Source of the DNA: Peribacillus sp. FSL P2-0133
GTDB lineage: Bacteria; Bacillota; Bacilli; Bacillales; DSM-1321
Direction of reading: 5' to 3'
NCBI RefSeq assembly: GCF_037975445.1
Contig: NZ_CP150254.1
Coordinates: forward strand, 3,842,001 to 3,906,000
Length of the DNA: 64,000 nucleotides
Position 1 is the stretch's first letter. Each line of letters opens with the position of its first letter. Of the stretch, positions 19,034 through 29,015 are shown piece by piece. A model generated the notes under the pieces. It ran no database searches and had not been told where the DNA came from. It was given only the letters and a program-made list of their open reading frames with translations. Made by a program: the position numbers and the translations under genes.

Positions 19034-20382
19034 GGTTCAATCCGCTCCTTTATTTCTTTAATTTCACATTCAAGTGTTCCATCTTTTATCGAAACCGCTA
19101 TCTTATCCCCTTTGGATACTTGCTGTGTACTTTTCACTAATGTTTCATCCTCAGCAAAAACCAAACCATAGCCCCGTTCCATGATTTTTAGTGGACTGAG
19201 GGCCGTTAAAGTGGCTGTAATATGGACGAACTGCTGTGATTTTTGCCGATAGATGGCCTCCATGGCCCTCCGTAAAACCTTTGCATGCTGCTGTAATTCA
19301 TCTTTCGCATTTTTTACCGCTTGTTCAGGATGCTGCTTTTTCAGAATATCGTTCAGCTGATTCAGCTCATCTCTCTTTTTCATGAAATATCGCGTGCTGG
19401 TCCTACCTAACCTGTCCATCGTCTTGTCTAGCTGTTCAAGCTTCTGTTCATACATTTTATGTGGATAACGGAAGGCATAAGACCTCTCCAGCCTGGTCAA
19501 ACGGGTTCGTTCAAAATTCACCGCTTCTTGAATGGATCGGGTCAATCGGTTCTTGCGGTTCATCAGGCGTTCGAGTATTTCATTCAAGTGAGGAACCGCT
19601 AACTCTGCTGCACCAGTCGGTGTAGGAGCACGCATATCGGCTACAAAATCAGCAATTGTAAAATCGGTTTCGTGACCGACAGCAGAAATTACCGGTATAT
19701 CGGAATCATAAATCGATTCAGCCACTATCTCCTCATTAAACGCCCATAGTTCCTCTATCGACCCGCCGCCCCTTCCGACAATGAGAACATCGCTTTCCGC
19801 CCTTGCGTTAGCCATGGAAATTGCCTTGGCAATCGATTTAGCTGCATTATTCCCTTGTACAAGTGCTGGATAAACGATGATCCTGGCGATTGGATATCTC
19901 CGCTTGATGGTTATCAGGATATCTCTTAATGCAGCTCCGGTCGGCGATGTTATGACACCTACAGACTTAGGGTACTGCGGGATCGGCTTCTTGTGTTCGG
20001 CCAAAAACAAACCTGCCGCCTCCAGCTTTTTCTTCAGCTGTTCATAAGCAAGATACAAATCCCCCACACCATCAGGGGCCATGCTTTTCACATAAAGCTG
20101 ATACTGTCCCCCTGCTTCATATAATGATATATCGCCCTTAACAAGTACCTTCATACCATTTTCGGGCAGGAATTTCATCCCTTTATTATTGGCGGCAAAC
20201 ATAACGGAGAGGAGTCGGGCCTTCTCATCCTTTAAAGTAAAATACATATGTCCGCTTGTATGTTGTTTAAAATTCGAAATTTCACCTTTTATGTATACAT
20301 TTTGCAAATGGGGGTCGGCATCGAACTTCCTTTTGATGTACTTCGTTAAAGCCGACACACTCAAATATTGTTGGTTGCTCAT
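19030..20382 (-). CDS. xseA: Exodeoxyribonuclease VII large subunit
   Basis: XseA is the catalytic subunit of exonuclease VII. The 450 residues start with an OB-fold ([24 protein letters not shown]), followed by the catalytic domain ([55 protein letters not shown]) and a long coiled-coil. The C-terminal signature is [11 protein letters not shown]. It is the first gene of the xseA-xseB-ispA unit. Confidence 0.96.
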   Translation of the reverse strand: MSNQQYLSVSALTKYIKRKFDADPHLQNVYIKGEISNFKQHTSGHMYFTLKDEKARLLSVMFAANNKGMKFLPENGMKVLVKGDISLYEAGGQYQLYVKSMAPDGVGDLYLAYEQLKKKLEAAGLFLAEHKKPIPQYPKSVGVITSPTGAALRDILITIKRRYPIARIIVYPALVQGNNAAKSIAKAISMANARAESDVLIVGRGGGSIEELWAFNEEIVAESIYDSDIPVISAVGHETDFTIADFVADMRAPTPTGAAELAVPHLNEILERLMNRKNRLTRSIQEAVNFERTRLTRLERSYAFRYPHKMYEQKLEQLDKTMDRLGRTSTRYFMKKRDELNQLNDILKKQHPEQAVKNAKDELQQHAKVLRRAMEAIYRQKSQQFVHITATLTALSPLKIMERGYGLVFAEDETLVKSTQQVSKGDKIAVSIKDGTLECEIKEIKERIEP

Positions 20383-20468
20383 ATAATGTCTCCTTCCGAT
20401 GGAAATCGGATATAAAGAAAACCGCCTATAGATTACACTAGAAACTTGATCAATCCATGAATGGAAAA

Positions 20469-20506
20469 AAGCGGTCTCCCGTTATTATAAAACAAGAGGT
20501 CCGCTT
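20469..20506 (-). terminator. Terminator after folD
   Basis: A stem with one bulge (AAGCGG at 20469-20474 with CCGCTT at 20501-20506, extended by TCTC/GAGG) lies 25 bases beyond the folD stop. Confidence 0.6.
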
Positions 20507-20530
20507 CTTTAAAATAATTTAACGTTTTTT

Positions 20531-21406
20531 TCAGCTTTTTAATGCTTGCTCGTTCTGTTCAAGTGCTTTTTGAGCAGATTTGACCGTATTCTTCATAAGC
20601 ATCGTAATCGTCATTGGACCAACGCCTTTAGGAACAGGTGTAATGAATGAAGCCTTATTTTTCACTTCATCAAACGCCACATCACCGCAAAGCTTCCCTT
20701 CATCATTCCTGTTCATTCCGACGTCAATGACGACTGCGCCTTCTTTAATATGGTCACTAGTGATCGTGTCCCTCTTTCCGACAGCTGCCACAACTACATC
20801 GGCTTGCTTAGTATAATAGGCAAGATCCTTTGTCCGTGAATGACAGTATGTAACGGTTGCATTTGCATTTAAAAATAATTGTCCGGCTGGTTTTCCGACG
20901 ATATTACTTCTCCCTACGATGACAACATGCTTACCTTCAAGGTCATAGTCGATATACTCAAGCATTACCATGACGCCATATGGAGTACAAGGTAAAAATG
21001 CATCTTGCCCCGTCATCATCCGCCCAATATTAATCGGGTGGAATCCATCAACATCCTTTTCAGGCGAAATCGCTTCAATGATCGCTTTTTCCTGAATATG
21101 TCCAGGCAAAGGCAGCTGCACCAATATACCATGAATACTGTCATCCTGGTTTAATTCAGCAATGCTCTGAATTAATTCCTCCTGAGAGAGTTCCGCAGGC
21201 TTTTTAATCAATACGGAATGCATGCCCAAGTCATCACAGGCCTTTTGCTTATTGCGCACATAAGTTTGTGATGCTTGATTGTCACCCACCAGGATTACTG
21301 CCAAACCCGGAACGATATTTTTTTCACGTAATTGTTGAACTTCCTTACTGATTTCCTGCCTAACTGACTCCGCAATTTCTTTACCATTAATGATTTGAGC
21401 TGACAT
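20531..21406 (-). CDS. folD: Methylenetetrahydrofolate dehydrogenase / methenyltetrahydrofolate cyclohydrolase
   Basis: The bifunctional FolD interconverts 5,10-methylene-, 5,10-methenyl- and 10-formyl-tetrahydrofolate. The 291 residues include the catalytic-lysine region YVRNKQKACDDLGM, the QLPLPGH segment, PEKDVDGFHPINIG, the NADP-binding GRSNIVGKPAGQLFLN and the C-terminal VPKGVGPMTITMLMKNT. It starts with ATG after a GGAGG site. It lies between nusB and xseA, as in B. subtilis. Confidence 0.96.
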   Translation of the reverse strand: MSAQIINGKEIAESVRQEISKEVQQLREKNIVPGLAVILVGDNQASQTYVRNKQKACDDLGMHSVLIKKPAELSQEELIQSIAELNQDDSIHGILVQLPLPGHIQEKAIIEAISPEKDVDGFHPINIGRMMTGQDAFLPCTPYGVMVMLEYIDYDLEGKHVVIVGRSNIVGKPAGQLFLNANATVTYCHSRTKDLAYYTKQADVVVAAVGKRDTITSDHIKEGAVVIDVGMNRNDEGKLCGDVAFDEVKNKASFITPVPKGVGPMTITMLMKNTVKSAQKALEQNEQALKS

Positions 21407-21475
21407 GTGTTTATTCCTCCCAAGTTAATTTCGCTAAAGAAATTGCAGTGAGAATCCTTGTTCAAGGCTGCAACT

Positions 21476-21868
21476 TTAGCTGCCGCTTTTCACCTTTACT
21501 TTGGATAAAACGGCATTTACAAAGCTGCTCGATTGATCATCACCGAATTTCTTAGCAATTTCAATAGCTTCATTCATTGCAACACTTACAGGAACATCTT
21601 CACTGTGAACCATTTCATAAACCGCGATCCGCAGTAAATTCCGATCAATGTTCGCCAGTCTTTCCAACGTCCAATTCTCTAAGTTGTCCCTGATCATTCC
21701 ATCAATTTGTTCTCGATTTTCCGTTATCCCCATTACTAATTTCCTGAAATATTCATCAGTTGGGGCACCATCCAGTACGCTTTCCATTGCTTCTTCTGCA
21801 TTCGAGTTGGCAATATCTATCTGATATAGTGCTTGAAGGGATTTTTCACGGGCTTCTCTTCTTTTCAT
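21476..21868 (-). CDS. nusB: Transcription antitermination factor NusB
   Basis: NusB binds boxA RNA with S10/NusE to protect rRNA transcription from termination. The 130 residues match the family (start KRREAREKSLQALYQIDIAN, middle LENWTLERLANIDRNLLRIAVYEM, and VPVSVAMNEAIEIAKKFGDDQS). It is probably cotranscribed with folD downstream (69-base gap without a strong hairpin). Confidence 0.95.
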   Translation of the reverse strand: MKRREAREKSLQALYQIDIANSNAEEAMESVLDGAPTDEYFRKLVMGITENREQIDGMIRDNLENWTLERLANIDRNLLRIAVYEMVHSEDVPVSVAMNEAIEIAKKFGDDQSSSFVNAVLSKVKVKSGS

Positions 21869-22317
21869 AATCTTACTCCTTTAACATCTACTATTATATA
21901 TGAAAATGCTAGAACAAACGAACATTAAATAACATTTTTTCAAAAATATTAAGATTTTCGCTATTTTTTTTAAAAATCAAGCTAAATCCCACTAAATTCA
22001 AGGCCAAAAGACTCAATATCTTGAATCAAGATAACATCTCAAGATTACTTTCCAATTAAACGGCCAACACAGTCCCATACTTTTTGAAAGTGTCAAAAAG
22101 CTCATGCCTAGCTTTCATGCTCATATTTCACCTTTTACACTCTAACAGAAATCACCCTTGAATTAAAGGGAAACTTCCAGACACCGCCTTATTATGTTCA
22201 TTTAAATTTAATATTATAAGCAGGCTCAAAATTCGGGGTATCATGGAGTATACATTCAAAAAAACAAAAACCCGGCTTTTTGCCGGGTTTTTGCAGGTGT
22301 GAATCGAATGAAGCCAC
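21869..22317. other. Intergenic between nusB and yqhY
   Basis: This 449-base AT-rich gap holds no credible gene. It contains the yqhY terminator (22266-22292) and a perfect 15-base palindrome ATCTTGA-A-TCAAGAT (22018-22032). The nusB promoter should lie in the part nearest nusB. Confidence 0.5.
22266..22292 (-). terminator. Terminator after yqhY
   Basis: A strong stem (AAAAACCCGGC at 22266-22276 with its complement at 22282-22292) has T tracts on both sides, 25 bases beyond the yqhY stop. Confidence 0.9.
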
Positions 22318-22731
22318 TTACACTTCTTGTTCGTAATCCGCTTCTTGTTTAGCGTTTTCAAACGCAATGCCCACTACATGAATGTTCACTTCGCCAGCGT
22401 CGATAGCGGTCATATTCAACAAAGCTTCACGAATGTTATCTTGCACTTCCTGAGCAACTTTCGGAATTGAAACACCAAACTTCATGACACAATAAAGTTC
22501 GACTTTGATGGATTCTCCCGTTAAGTCTACTTTAACACCTTTACCGTGGTTCTTTTTACCAAGCTTTTCAACAACACCCGTAGCGAAATTCCCGCGCATA
22601 TGTGCAACACCTTCAACTTCCGATGCAGCGATACCCGCAATTACCTCTATCACCTCAGGCGCAATCTCCACTTTGCCCAGCCCACTATTATAATCATTCA
22701 TTTCGAGTAATTGGCCTTCCATTTCACTCAT
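22318..22731 (-). CDS. yqhY: Asp23/Gls24 family protein YqhY
   Basis: The 137-residue Asp23/Gls24 domain protein has the motifs GKVEIAPEVIEVIAGIAASE, VEGVAHMRG and the C-terminal VNIHVVGIAFEN. Family members are cell-envelope-associated or alkaline-stress proteins. Its fixed linkage to accB-accC suggests a role connected with acetyl-CoA carboxylase; YqhY in B. subtilis has been linked to control of this enzyme. It follows accC by 28 bases with a GGAGG site and ends the accB-accC-yqhY operon. Confidence 0.9.
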   Translation of the reverse strand: MSEMEGQLLEMNDYNSGLGKVEIAPEVIEVIAGIAASEVEGVAHMRGNFATGVVEKLGKKNHGKGVKVDLTGESIKVELYCVMKFGVSIPKVAQEVQDNIREALLNMTAIDAGEVNIHVVGIAFENAKQEADYEQEV

Positions 22732-22759
22732 TCAAAAGCACCTCCTGTCTTCCTTTACA

Positions 22760-24112
22760 TTATGAGTTCATTACATCATATATTTCAAGGAATTTGGTAT
22801 TAAATTCTCCGGAAACAAATTGTTCATGTTGAAGTAACTTAATATGGAAAGGAATTGTGGTACTGATCCCTTCAATGACAAACTCACCTAAGGCGCGTTT
22901 CATCTTCTCGATCGCCTCTTCTCTAGTCGATGCATGGACGATCAATTTAGCGATCATGGAATCGTAATACGGCGGTATCGAGTACCCAGGGTATGCCGCG
23001 GAATCCACACGAACTCCGTAGCCGCCTGGCGGTAAATACATTTGAATCTTACCTGCGGAAGGCATGAAATTCTTTTCTGGATTTTCCGCATTTATCCGGC
23101 ATTCGATAGACCATCCGTTAAAAGTGACATCTTCTTGTGAAAGCGAAAGTTTGTTACCTGAAGCAACTTTGATCTGTTCTTTAATCAAATCCACGCCCGT
23201 TACCATTTCCGTAACTGGGTGTTCAACCTGGATACGTGTATTCATTTCCATAAAGTAGTATTTTCTATTCACATAGTCATAAATAAATTCTACTGTTCCG
23301 GCACCTGAATAGTTAACGGCAAGTGCAGCCGTTACTGCAGCCTGCCCCATTTCCGCACGTATTTCACCATCCAACGCTGGTGACGGGGTTTCTTCGACAA
23401 GTTTTTGCAAACGTCGTTGGACCGTACAATCGCGCTCACCTAAATGGATGGCGTTGCCATGATTATCTGCCATGACCTGTATTTCAACGTGACGGAAGTC
23501 CTCGATGAACTTTTCAATATACACGCCAGGATTCCCAAATGCCGTCGCAGCTTCCTGTTGCGTGATGTTAATGCCTTTAATGAGATCTTCTTCCGTCCTT
23601 GCGACACGGATACCTTTACCGCCTCCGCCAGCAGTAGCTTTGATGATGACTGGATAGCCCATTTCATTAGCTAGGGCTACACCCTCATCCGTATCTTTAA
23701 TTATGCCTTTAGAACCTGGTACGATCGGTACACCAGCTTTGCGCATAGTTTCCCTTGCTACATCCTTTGTTCCCATTTTATTGATCGCTTCGGGGCTAGG
23801 ACCGATGAAAATGATATTGCATTCACGGCATAGCTCAGCAAAGTCGGCATTTTCAGCTAGGAATCCATATCCTGGATGAATTGCATCAGATCCCGTTTTC
23901 TTGGCTGTGCTGATAATGTTCGTTGTATTTAAATAACTGTCTTTTGATAATTTAGGACCGATGCAATATGCTTCATCCGCAATTTGAACATGTAATGCTT
24001 CTTTATCTGCTTCTGAAAAGACTGCAACAGTCTCGATTCCTAATTCCTTGCATGCCCGGATGATTCGGACAGCAATTTCCCCACGATTGGCAATTAATAC
24101 CTTTTTAATCAT
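22760..24112 (-). CDS. accC: Acetyl-CoA carboxylase, biotin carboxylase subunit
   Basis: AccC carboxylates the biotin on AccB with ATP and bicarbonate in the committed step of fatty acid synthesis. The 450 residues show the N-terminal [18 protein letters not shown], the ATP-grasp glycine loop [30 protein letters not shown], and the catalytic [18 protein letters not shown]. It follows accB by 14 bases on the same strand. Confidence 0.97.
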   Translation of the reverse strand: MIKKVLIANRGEIAVRIIRACKELGIETVAVFSEADKEALHVQIADEAYCIGPKLSKDSYLNTTNIISTAKKTGSDAIHPGYGFLAENADFAELCRECNIIFIGPSPEAINKMGTKDVARETMRKAGVPIVPGSKGIIKDTDEGVALANEMGYPVIIKATAGGGGKGIRVARTEEDLIKGINITQQEAATAFGNPGVYIEKFIEDFRHVEIQVMADNHGNAIHLGERDCTVQRRLQKLVEETPSPALDGEIRAEMGQAAVTAALAVNYSGAGTVEFIYDYVNRKYYFMEMNTRIQVEHPVTEMVTGVDLIKEQIKVASGNKLSLSQEDVTFNGWSIECRINAENPEKNFMPSAGKIQMYLPPGGYGVRVDSAAYPGYSIPPYYDSMIAKLIVHASTREEAIEKMKRALGEFVIEGISTTIPFHIKLLQHEQFVSGEFNTKFLEIYDVMNS

Positions 24113-24126
24113 TTAGAAACAGCTCC

Positions 24127-24618
24127 TCATTCAGGCTTTACTAAAAATAATGGTTGACCATATTCTACAAGTTGCCCTTCTTTTACAAGGACTTCAACGA
24201 TTTCACCGCTTACTTCAGCTTCGATTTCATTGAAAAGTTTCATGGCTTCCACGATGCAGACTATGGAATCCCCCGTTACTTTATCGCCTGTTTTTACGTA
24301 TGCAGGTGAATCCGGTGCAGGAGATTGGTAGAATGTTCCCACCATCGGAGAAGTGATTTTATGTAAATTTTCCTGTTCGGTGACGGCAGCAGCAGGTTTT
24401 GCAGGTTCAACAGCTTTCGGCACTGCCGGGGCCGCTGCGGGCTTGACCTCTACAGCTGCATTGGCTTGAACAACATCTGGAGCAGCTACTGGTTGTAATA
24501 CTGTACCCGTTTCAGTTTTTTTCAATTTAATTTTCGTTCCTTCATTTTCAAAAACGAATTCACTGATATTTGATTGATCGACTAGCTTAATAATTTCACG
24601 AATTTCTTGCACTTTCAT
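24127..24618 (-). CDS. accB: Acetyl-CoA carboxylase, biotin carboxyl carrier protein
   Basis: AccB carries the biotin that shuttles carboxyl groups between AccC and the carboxyltransferase. The 163 residues have a conserved N-terminal domain ([20 protein letters not shown]), an Ala/Pro-rich hinge (about 45-85) and the C-terminal biotinyl domain with the acceptor lysine in [16 protein letters not shown]. It is the first gene of the acc operon, with an ATG at good distance from a GGGG-rich site. Confidence 0.96.
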   Translation of the reverse strand: MKVQEIREIIKLVDQSNISEFVFENEGTKIKLKKTETGTVLQPVAAPDVVQANAAVEVKPAAAPAVPKAVEPAKPAAAVTEQENLHKITSPMVGTFYQSPAPDSPAYVKTGDKVTGDSIVCIVEAMKLFNEIEAEVSGEIVEVLVKEGQLVEYGQPLFLVKPE

Positions 24619-25238
24619 TTTGTGGCACCCCTTGTCTAATTTAATATGAGTTTGTGAGGCAATAATATTTTATGTAACCTTACCCTTAGCTTATCCTACT
24701 TTGTCCAATACTGCACAAAGTAGCCGCTTTCTTTATGCGAATGCGAATAAACTGAATACAAACCTCATCTGTATTATAACAGATTTTTCACTTTCTCAAA
24801 ATATTGTTTCCCTAAGAGAAATGAAAAGTTTATGACCAGCTTCTAACATCATACAATATTAGCTTATACAAATTCAATGATAGATTAGTTGTAACTTATT
24901 ATCCGTACTTCTATCTTACACCTTTATTATAATATTGTGAATTTTTTTCACCTGGGGCACCTTAACGCCTTCTCTTGAATTTCGCATTTAATTCCTAAAA
25001 AATCAGCAATAATATCCAGTTTAATTACTTTTCTAGAATATTTCGGATGATCGTAATCACCATTTTTATTTGAGTTCCTTATGCCAATTGACATAAAAAA
25101 ACTTTTCCTCTAAAGTTTCCAGATTGTAAGATAGTTAAAAAACATAATAAAAAAAGCCTCCTTTTTTTTATTAAGGGGGCTTTCAAAATTTTATGACGTT
25201 GAACTGTTCTGTATCAGCATTATTTTCTGTAAGTGTGT
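24619..25238. other. Intergenic between accB and the spoIIIA operon
   Basis: This 620-base AT-rich gap has no open frame that I can support. It contains the spoIIIA terminator (25153-25183) and should hold the accB promoter. I see no clear riboswitch or operator. Confidence 0.5.
25153..25183 (-). terminator. Terminator of the spoIIIA operon
   Basis: A 9-bp stem with a wobble pair (25153-25161 with 25175-25183, arm AAAGCCTCC) is followed on the minus strand by TTTTTTT. Confidence 0.8.
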
Positions 25239-25826
25239 TTACTTTTCCGGTTGGAAATCGACCACAACATTTTGTGCATCGCTCACTTCTTTCCTTACGA
25301 GGCGGATAATGTTATTGGCCTCTGTTTTCGTCTGTTTATCAGCCTTGACACTCACCTTTACATCCGTACCGTCCACCCGGACCAGTGCGGCATTGTAATC
25401 CATGGCAACTATTAAGTTTTCGATGATATTTTCTTTTACTTTCGTTTCACTTAATTGTTCGATTTTTGCATAAGCCTCGTCTCTTTCTTCAGCTGATAGT
25501 TCTGTATTGCCCATCTTTGCAGTCAATTCTTCATTCAGCTTCGCCCGTTCATCTTCAATCTGCATCCTTAACGATTCGAACTCATCTCCAGATGCAATGG
25601 TTACAGAGGAACCTTCTGTATTTTTGGACGTTTCTTTTTCACTTTTATTTTCCTCTTTTGTATCTGCTTTGTTCTCTGTTTTAGTTTCTGTTTTATTTCC
25701 TTCCTGTTGCTCTGTTGCCGTCATATCGGCGGCATTTTCTTCAGGAGCGGTTAAATAATAGACTGAAAGCACAACGACCAGACTTAGCATAGTCAATAAC
25801 CAAACGGTTTGTTTTTTTAATAACAT
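25239..25826 (-). CDS. spoIIIAH: Stage III sporulation protein AH (forespore-mother cell channel)
   Basis: SpoIIIAH lies in the mother-cell membrane and binds forespore SpoIIQ across the intermembrane space, forming a channel or feeding tube. The 195-residue protein has one N-terminal membrane segment (about 8-26), a long charged Glu/Lys/Thr linker (about 30-75), and a C-terminal domain resembling ring-forming secretion proteins (FESLRMQIEDERAKL to VVDFQPE). It is the last gene of the eight-gene operon and is slightly shorter than the B. subtilis protein. Confidence 0.93.
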   Translation of the reverse strand: MLLKKQTVWLLTMLSLVVVLSVYYLTAPEENAADMTATEQQEGNKTETKTENKADTKEENKSEKETSKNTEGSSVTIASGDEFESLRMQIEDERAKLNEELTAKMGNTELSAEERDEAYAKIEQLSETKVKENIIENLIVAMDYNAALVRVDGTDVKVSVKADKQTKTEANNIIRLVRKEVSDAQNVVVDFQPEK

Positions 25827-25840
25827 GTAGATTTTCCCCC

Positions 25841-26512
25841 TTATTTTTTAGGCATGACAGAAACCCTGTGACTCGGTACATCAAGTGAGCGTGTGACAGC
25901 CTCGATGATCCACTTCTTTATTTGAATGTTTTCGGCCCCTTTAGCGACAACCAGAACTCCTCGTACACTAGGTTTTTTCGTTTCCGAAATGATCGGTCCT
26001 TCTTTTTCACCGCTCTTGACCAAAACTAGCTGTTCATCAACAGATGTGTCTTCGACCGTCCTTTTGCCGCCTTCCTGGTCGGTTTCTTCAGTGACTTGTT
26101 TTTGGGTGACTTTGTTTCTTTCATATACTTTTTTCTCGGATGCATCGACGTAAATTACGACTTTTACATCCTGGACGCCTGCGATGGATTCAAGCGCTTC
26201 CTTCATTTCATTCTGAAGATATATTTCATAGTCTTTTGTTGTCTTGAATTCTGATTTCTTCTGCCCGAATGTTTCAACATCCCCCTCATCATCCTGCTGT
26301 TTATCATTATTGAATACAGTCTTCACTTCAGGTGTTTGTCCAGTCTGGTTGGTGGTTAACAAATTCCCGGCCATCATGATTCCCGCTCCCAAAAGGACAA
26401 CTATTAGAGCATAGACATACAGGGAAGGTTTTTTTTCCTTAGGCTCTTTTTGGTCAGGGTCTTTATTTAATAGTTTTTGCAGCCAGGATAATGGACCTTT
26501 GTCTTTGTTCAA
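25841..26512 (-). CDS. spoIIIAG: Stage III sporulation protein AG
   Basis: SpoIIIAG forms a large ring in the intermembrane space as part of the SpoIIIA-SpoIIQ complex. The 223 residues include one membrane segment (about 30-48) and the ring-building domain, ending in the conserved VRGVLVVAKGAENIQIKKWI and DVPSHRVSVMPKK. The TTG at 26512 is the likely start, about ten bases after an AAGGAAG site, and lies 7 bases past the spoIIIAF stop. Confidence 0.92.
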   Translation of the reverse strand: MNKDKGPLSWLQKLLNKDPDQKEPKEKKPSLYVYALIVVLLGAGIMMAGNLLTTNQTGQTPEVKTVFNNDKQQDDEGDVETFGQKKSEFKTTKDYEIYLQNEMKEALESIAGVQDVKVVIYVDASEKKVYERNKVTQKQVTEETDQEGGKRTVEDTSVDEQLVLVKSGEKEGPIISETKKPSVRGVLVVAKGAENIQIKKWIIEAVTRSLDVPSHRVSVMPKK

Positions 26513-26519
26513 TACTCAG

Positions 26520-27128
26520 TCACTTCCTTTCCCCGGCGATTTCAATGATTTCTTCATCAACAGACCAACTTGTTGCCAGAAACCTTTTGACAGCATCCAG
26601 ATTGGCATCATTCGAAGTGGATGGGCTATCTGCATTGATATCAACCTTCGCTACTGCCTCTATCTCCGAGTTTTCTTTCCCTTCTGCCTTTTCCAATGAG
26701 ATGGTTATGTTCTGCAGATCATCAACACCCGGTTCTTCCTCATTCTTGACCCCTACATCAATTGAACTAATCTTCATGTTATAATCCACCATCAGCTCCT
26801 CTTCCACTTCTGCCTGTAAGTCAACAGCCATTTGTTTTAAAATATATGCACCCTGGGTAGCTTGTATTTCTTTTTTCTTCATTTCTGTCAAATTTCCTAA
26901 ATCTTTTTTTTCCTGATCCTCAAATTCACTAGTAGCCGCAGTGAGAATATCGTCGAAATCCATATTGAATAATCCCAATATAGGAGTGATGATGATCGCA
27001 ATCAGTAAAAGTCCGATGACCATTTTTGCATACTTCTGTAAAGCTGAATTCGGAAGAAGCATATCAATCACAGTAGCCAGCAATACAAATATGATGATGT
27101 TGGATACCCAGCCAGCTAAAAAACTCAC
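26520..27128 (-). CDS. spoIIIAF: Stage III sporulation protein AF
   Basis: SpoIIIAF is a membrane component of the SpoIIIA complex. The 202 residues have two N-terminal membrane segments (about 8-26 and 33-52; IDMLLPNSALQKYAKMVIGL between them) and a soluble C-terminal domain resembling SpoIIIAH. The GTG at 27128 after GGAGGAGG fits the family start VSFLAGWVSN better than the TTG one codon earlier. It sits between spoIIIAE and spoIIIAG with very short gaps. Confidence 0.92.
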   Translation of the reverse strand: MSFLAGWVSNIIIFVLLATVIDMLLPNSALQKYAKMVIGLLLIAIIITPILGLFNMDFDDILTAATSEFEDQEKKDLGNLTEMKKKEIQATQGAYILKQMAVDLQAEVEEELMVDYNMKISSIDVGVKNEEEPGVDDLQNITISLEKAEGKENSEIEAVAKVDINADSPSTSNDANLDAVKRFLATSWSVDEEIIEIAGERK

Positions 27129-27144
27129 CAAGCCCTCCTCCTTT

Positions 27145-28353
27145 CTAACGAACCATCAGGGTAATGTTTCCAGAGGCGATAATTACCGTGACACTTAAAA
27201 AAAACATGAGTGAGACAATGGCCAATGCAGCGAAAATATAAATCATGCTTTTACTTATAATGTCAAGGCATTTTATAACAGGTCCTCCGCCCAGCGGCTG
27301 CAAAAGACTCGCTGCCAATTTATATACAAAAGAAATCATCAAGATTTTTATGGCGGGAAATGTGGTAATGAGCAAGAGAATGATGACGCCTGACAAGCCC
27401 ACTGTATTTTTCAATAGGACGGAGGCACTGATGACGGTATCCGTTGCATCGGTAAACATGCGCCCTATTACCGGTATAAAGTTACCTGTCACGAATTTGG
27501 CTGTCCTGATGGTCACTCCGTCAGCTACAGCTGAGGATGCTCCCTGAACGGAGATCACACCAAGGAATATGGTCATGAATGCTCCAAGGATACCGATGGC
27601 AAAATTACGGAGAAGTTGTGCCATCTGAGTCACTTTGTAATGTTCGGTCAGCGTGCTGACTATGCTTAAAATCGCTGCAAAGAATAATAACGGAAGGACG
27701 ACAAACTGGATCAAGATGCCGCTTGTATTCATCAAAAACATCAATACCGGATGAAAGAATGCTGCCGATACAAGTCCGCCTGAAGCAGCTATCAATGCCA
27801 AGAGTAAAGGGATGAGCGCCATTAAAAAGGAAATCATCAAATCTATCGTATCTTTTGTATATTCCATCGCCACATGAAAACTGTTAAGTGCCAAAATGAT
27901 CAGAACCATATAAACGATTGCATAAGCGACCTTACTTACGGAGCTTTGCTCGAACGCATTCTGCAAAGATTGGAGGAACATGCTGAAAACGGTTAATAAA
28001 ATGAGTGATCCCAGCAGCTTTCCATTCACGAGCAGTTCATGAAAAATGAATTTTGTCATTCCCTTTATCCATTGCTCAAAGGAAAATTTCTTATCGCCGC
28101 TTACAAAATCCATGAAGCTCCCTTTCTGGCTTTCCGGTAAGAATCCTCCGTATTCCGTAACGATGTCATCCCAATATTGTTTGAGTTCATCAACACCAAG
28201 CCTTTCTATTTGGGCTTGTACCAGTTCGGACTGCATGATCGGCTCTTGATCGATTTCACCATTTTCTGGATTTTCGGCAGCTTGTCCAATAGATGCATGC
28301 AAAAAAAAGAGTAAAACGAATAGAATGGATAAGTAAGGCATCCGCTGCTTCAT
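27145..28353 (-). CDS. spoIIIAE: Stage III sporulation protein AE
   Basis: SpoIIIAE is the large polytopic membrane subunit of the SpoIIIA complex. The 402 residues start with a cleavable-looking signal peptide (LSILFVLLFFLHASIGQAA), then a soluble region (about 27-110) and roughly seven membrane segments to the C-terminus. The conserved FVTGNFIPVIGRMFTDATDT and CLDIISKSMIYIFAALAIVS are visible. It starts at ATG after a GAGGTG site. Confidence 0.94.
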   Translation of the reverse strand: MKQRMPYLSILFVLLFFLHASIGQAAENPENGEIDQEPIMQSELVQAQIERLGVDELKQYWDDIVTEYGGFLPESQKGSFMDFVSGDKKFSFEQWIKGMTKFIFHELLVNGKLLGSLILLTVFSMFLQSLQNAFEQSSVSKVAYAIVYMVLIILALNSFHVAMEYTKDTIDLMISFLMALIPLLLALIAASGGLVSAAFFHPVLMFLMNTSGILIQFVVLPLLFFAAILSIVSTLTEHYKVTQMAQLLRNFAIGILGAFMTIFLGVISVQGASSAVADGVTIRTAKFVTGNFIPVIGRMFTDATDTVISASVLLKNTVGLSGVIILLLITTFPAIKILMISFVYKLAASLLQPLGGGPVIKCLDIISKSMIYIFAALAIVSLMFFLSVTVIIASGNITLMVR

Positions 28354-28386
28354 ACATTCACCTCATTGACTAGTAGGAGTAATCCA

Positions 28387-28776
28387 TTAACTAGGGAGCA
28401 TCTGTAAAATCGTTTCGATAATGACCGTCAAAATCGGAATCGCCATGGCAAGAATCAAGATTTTTCCGCTCAATTCTATTTTGGAAGCGAGCGAACCTTG
28501 CCCCGCATCTTTTGTAATTTGAGAAGCGAATTCTGCAATATAGGCAATTCCGATTATTTTTAAGATGGTCTCTAGATACACGGTATTTACATTCGCATTA
28601 ACTGCAATTTTTTCTAACATTAAAATGATTTCGTATATTTTGTCAGCTAAAAAAAGAAAGATGGAGCATCCTACAAAAACGACTAGCAGGAATGCGAAAT
28701 TTGGTTTTTGCTCTTTGACGATCAGTGCCAAAAAGGTGGCAACTAGGGCAATGGCCACGATTTTTATGATTTCAAT
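28387..28776 (-). CDS. spoIIIAD: Stage III sporulation protein AD, probable ATT start
   Basis: SpoIIIAD is a small polytopic membrane subunit of the SpoIIIA channel complex. The sequence matches the family strongly (ATFLALIVKEQKPNFAFLLVVF; AEFASQITKDAGQGSLASKI). The first standard start in frame, GTG at 28758, has no ribosome site within reach: the only one, GGGAGGG, lies 25 bases upstream. An ATT codon at 28776 lies seven bases after it and gives the N-terminus IEIIKIVAIALV, close to the family length. I therefore place the start at the ATT (129 residues). The shorter GTG form would lose part of the first membrane segment. Confidence 0.85.
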   Translation of the reverse strand: MEIIKIVAIALVATFLALIVKEQKPNFAFLLVVFVGCSIFLFLADKIYEIILMLEKIAVNANVNTVYLETILKIIGIAYIAEFASQITKDAGQGSLASKIELSGKILILAMAIPILTVIIETILQMLPS

Positions 28777-28790
28777 CGCGAATCCCTCCC

Positions 28791-28994
28791 TTACTGAAAT
28801 AGAAATACAGATTTAATTTTTTGAAATAAATCCTCTACAACAGAAGCAACCATGAATAAAATATAGATAAATCCGAAAAGTGTCACCCATTGGGCATATT
28901 CCTTCTTCCCAACCTGATCGAGTATCGTGTGAAGAAATGCCACAACTAGCCCAACACCCGCTATTTTAAATATGATGTCCACATCAATGCCCAT
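28791..28994 (-). CDS. spoIIIAC: Stage III sporulation protein AC
   Basis: SpoIIIAC is a 67-residue protein with two membrane segments (about 7-25 and 34-53) that belongs to the SpoIIIA membrane platform. The match is clear: VVAFLHTILDQVGKKEYAQW and VTLFGFIYILFMVA. The ATG at 28994 follows a GGGGGG site at suitable spacing; longer readings to 29009 begin inside that site. Confidence 0.94.
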   Translation of the reverse strand: MGIDVDIIFKIAGVGLVVAFLHTILDQVGKKEYAQWVTLFGFIYILFMVASVVEDLFQKIKSVFLFQ

Positions 28995-29015
28995 TTTCAT
29001 TCCCCCCACATATTC

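Noticed and set aside
22152-22367. 71-residue minus-strand ORF overlapping the yqhY end
   Set aside because: It runs through the yqhY terminator and overlaps a conserved gene in another frame.
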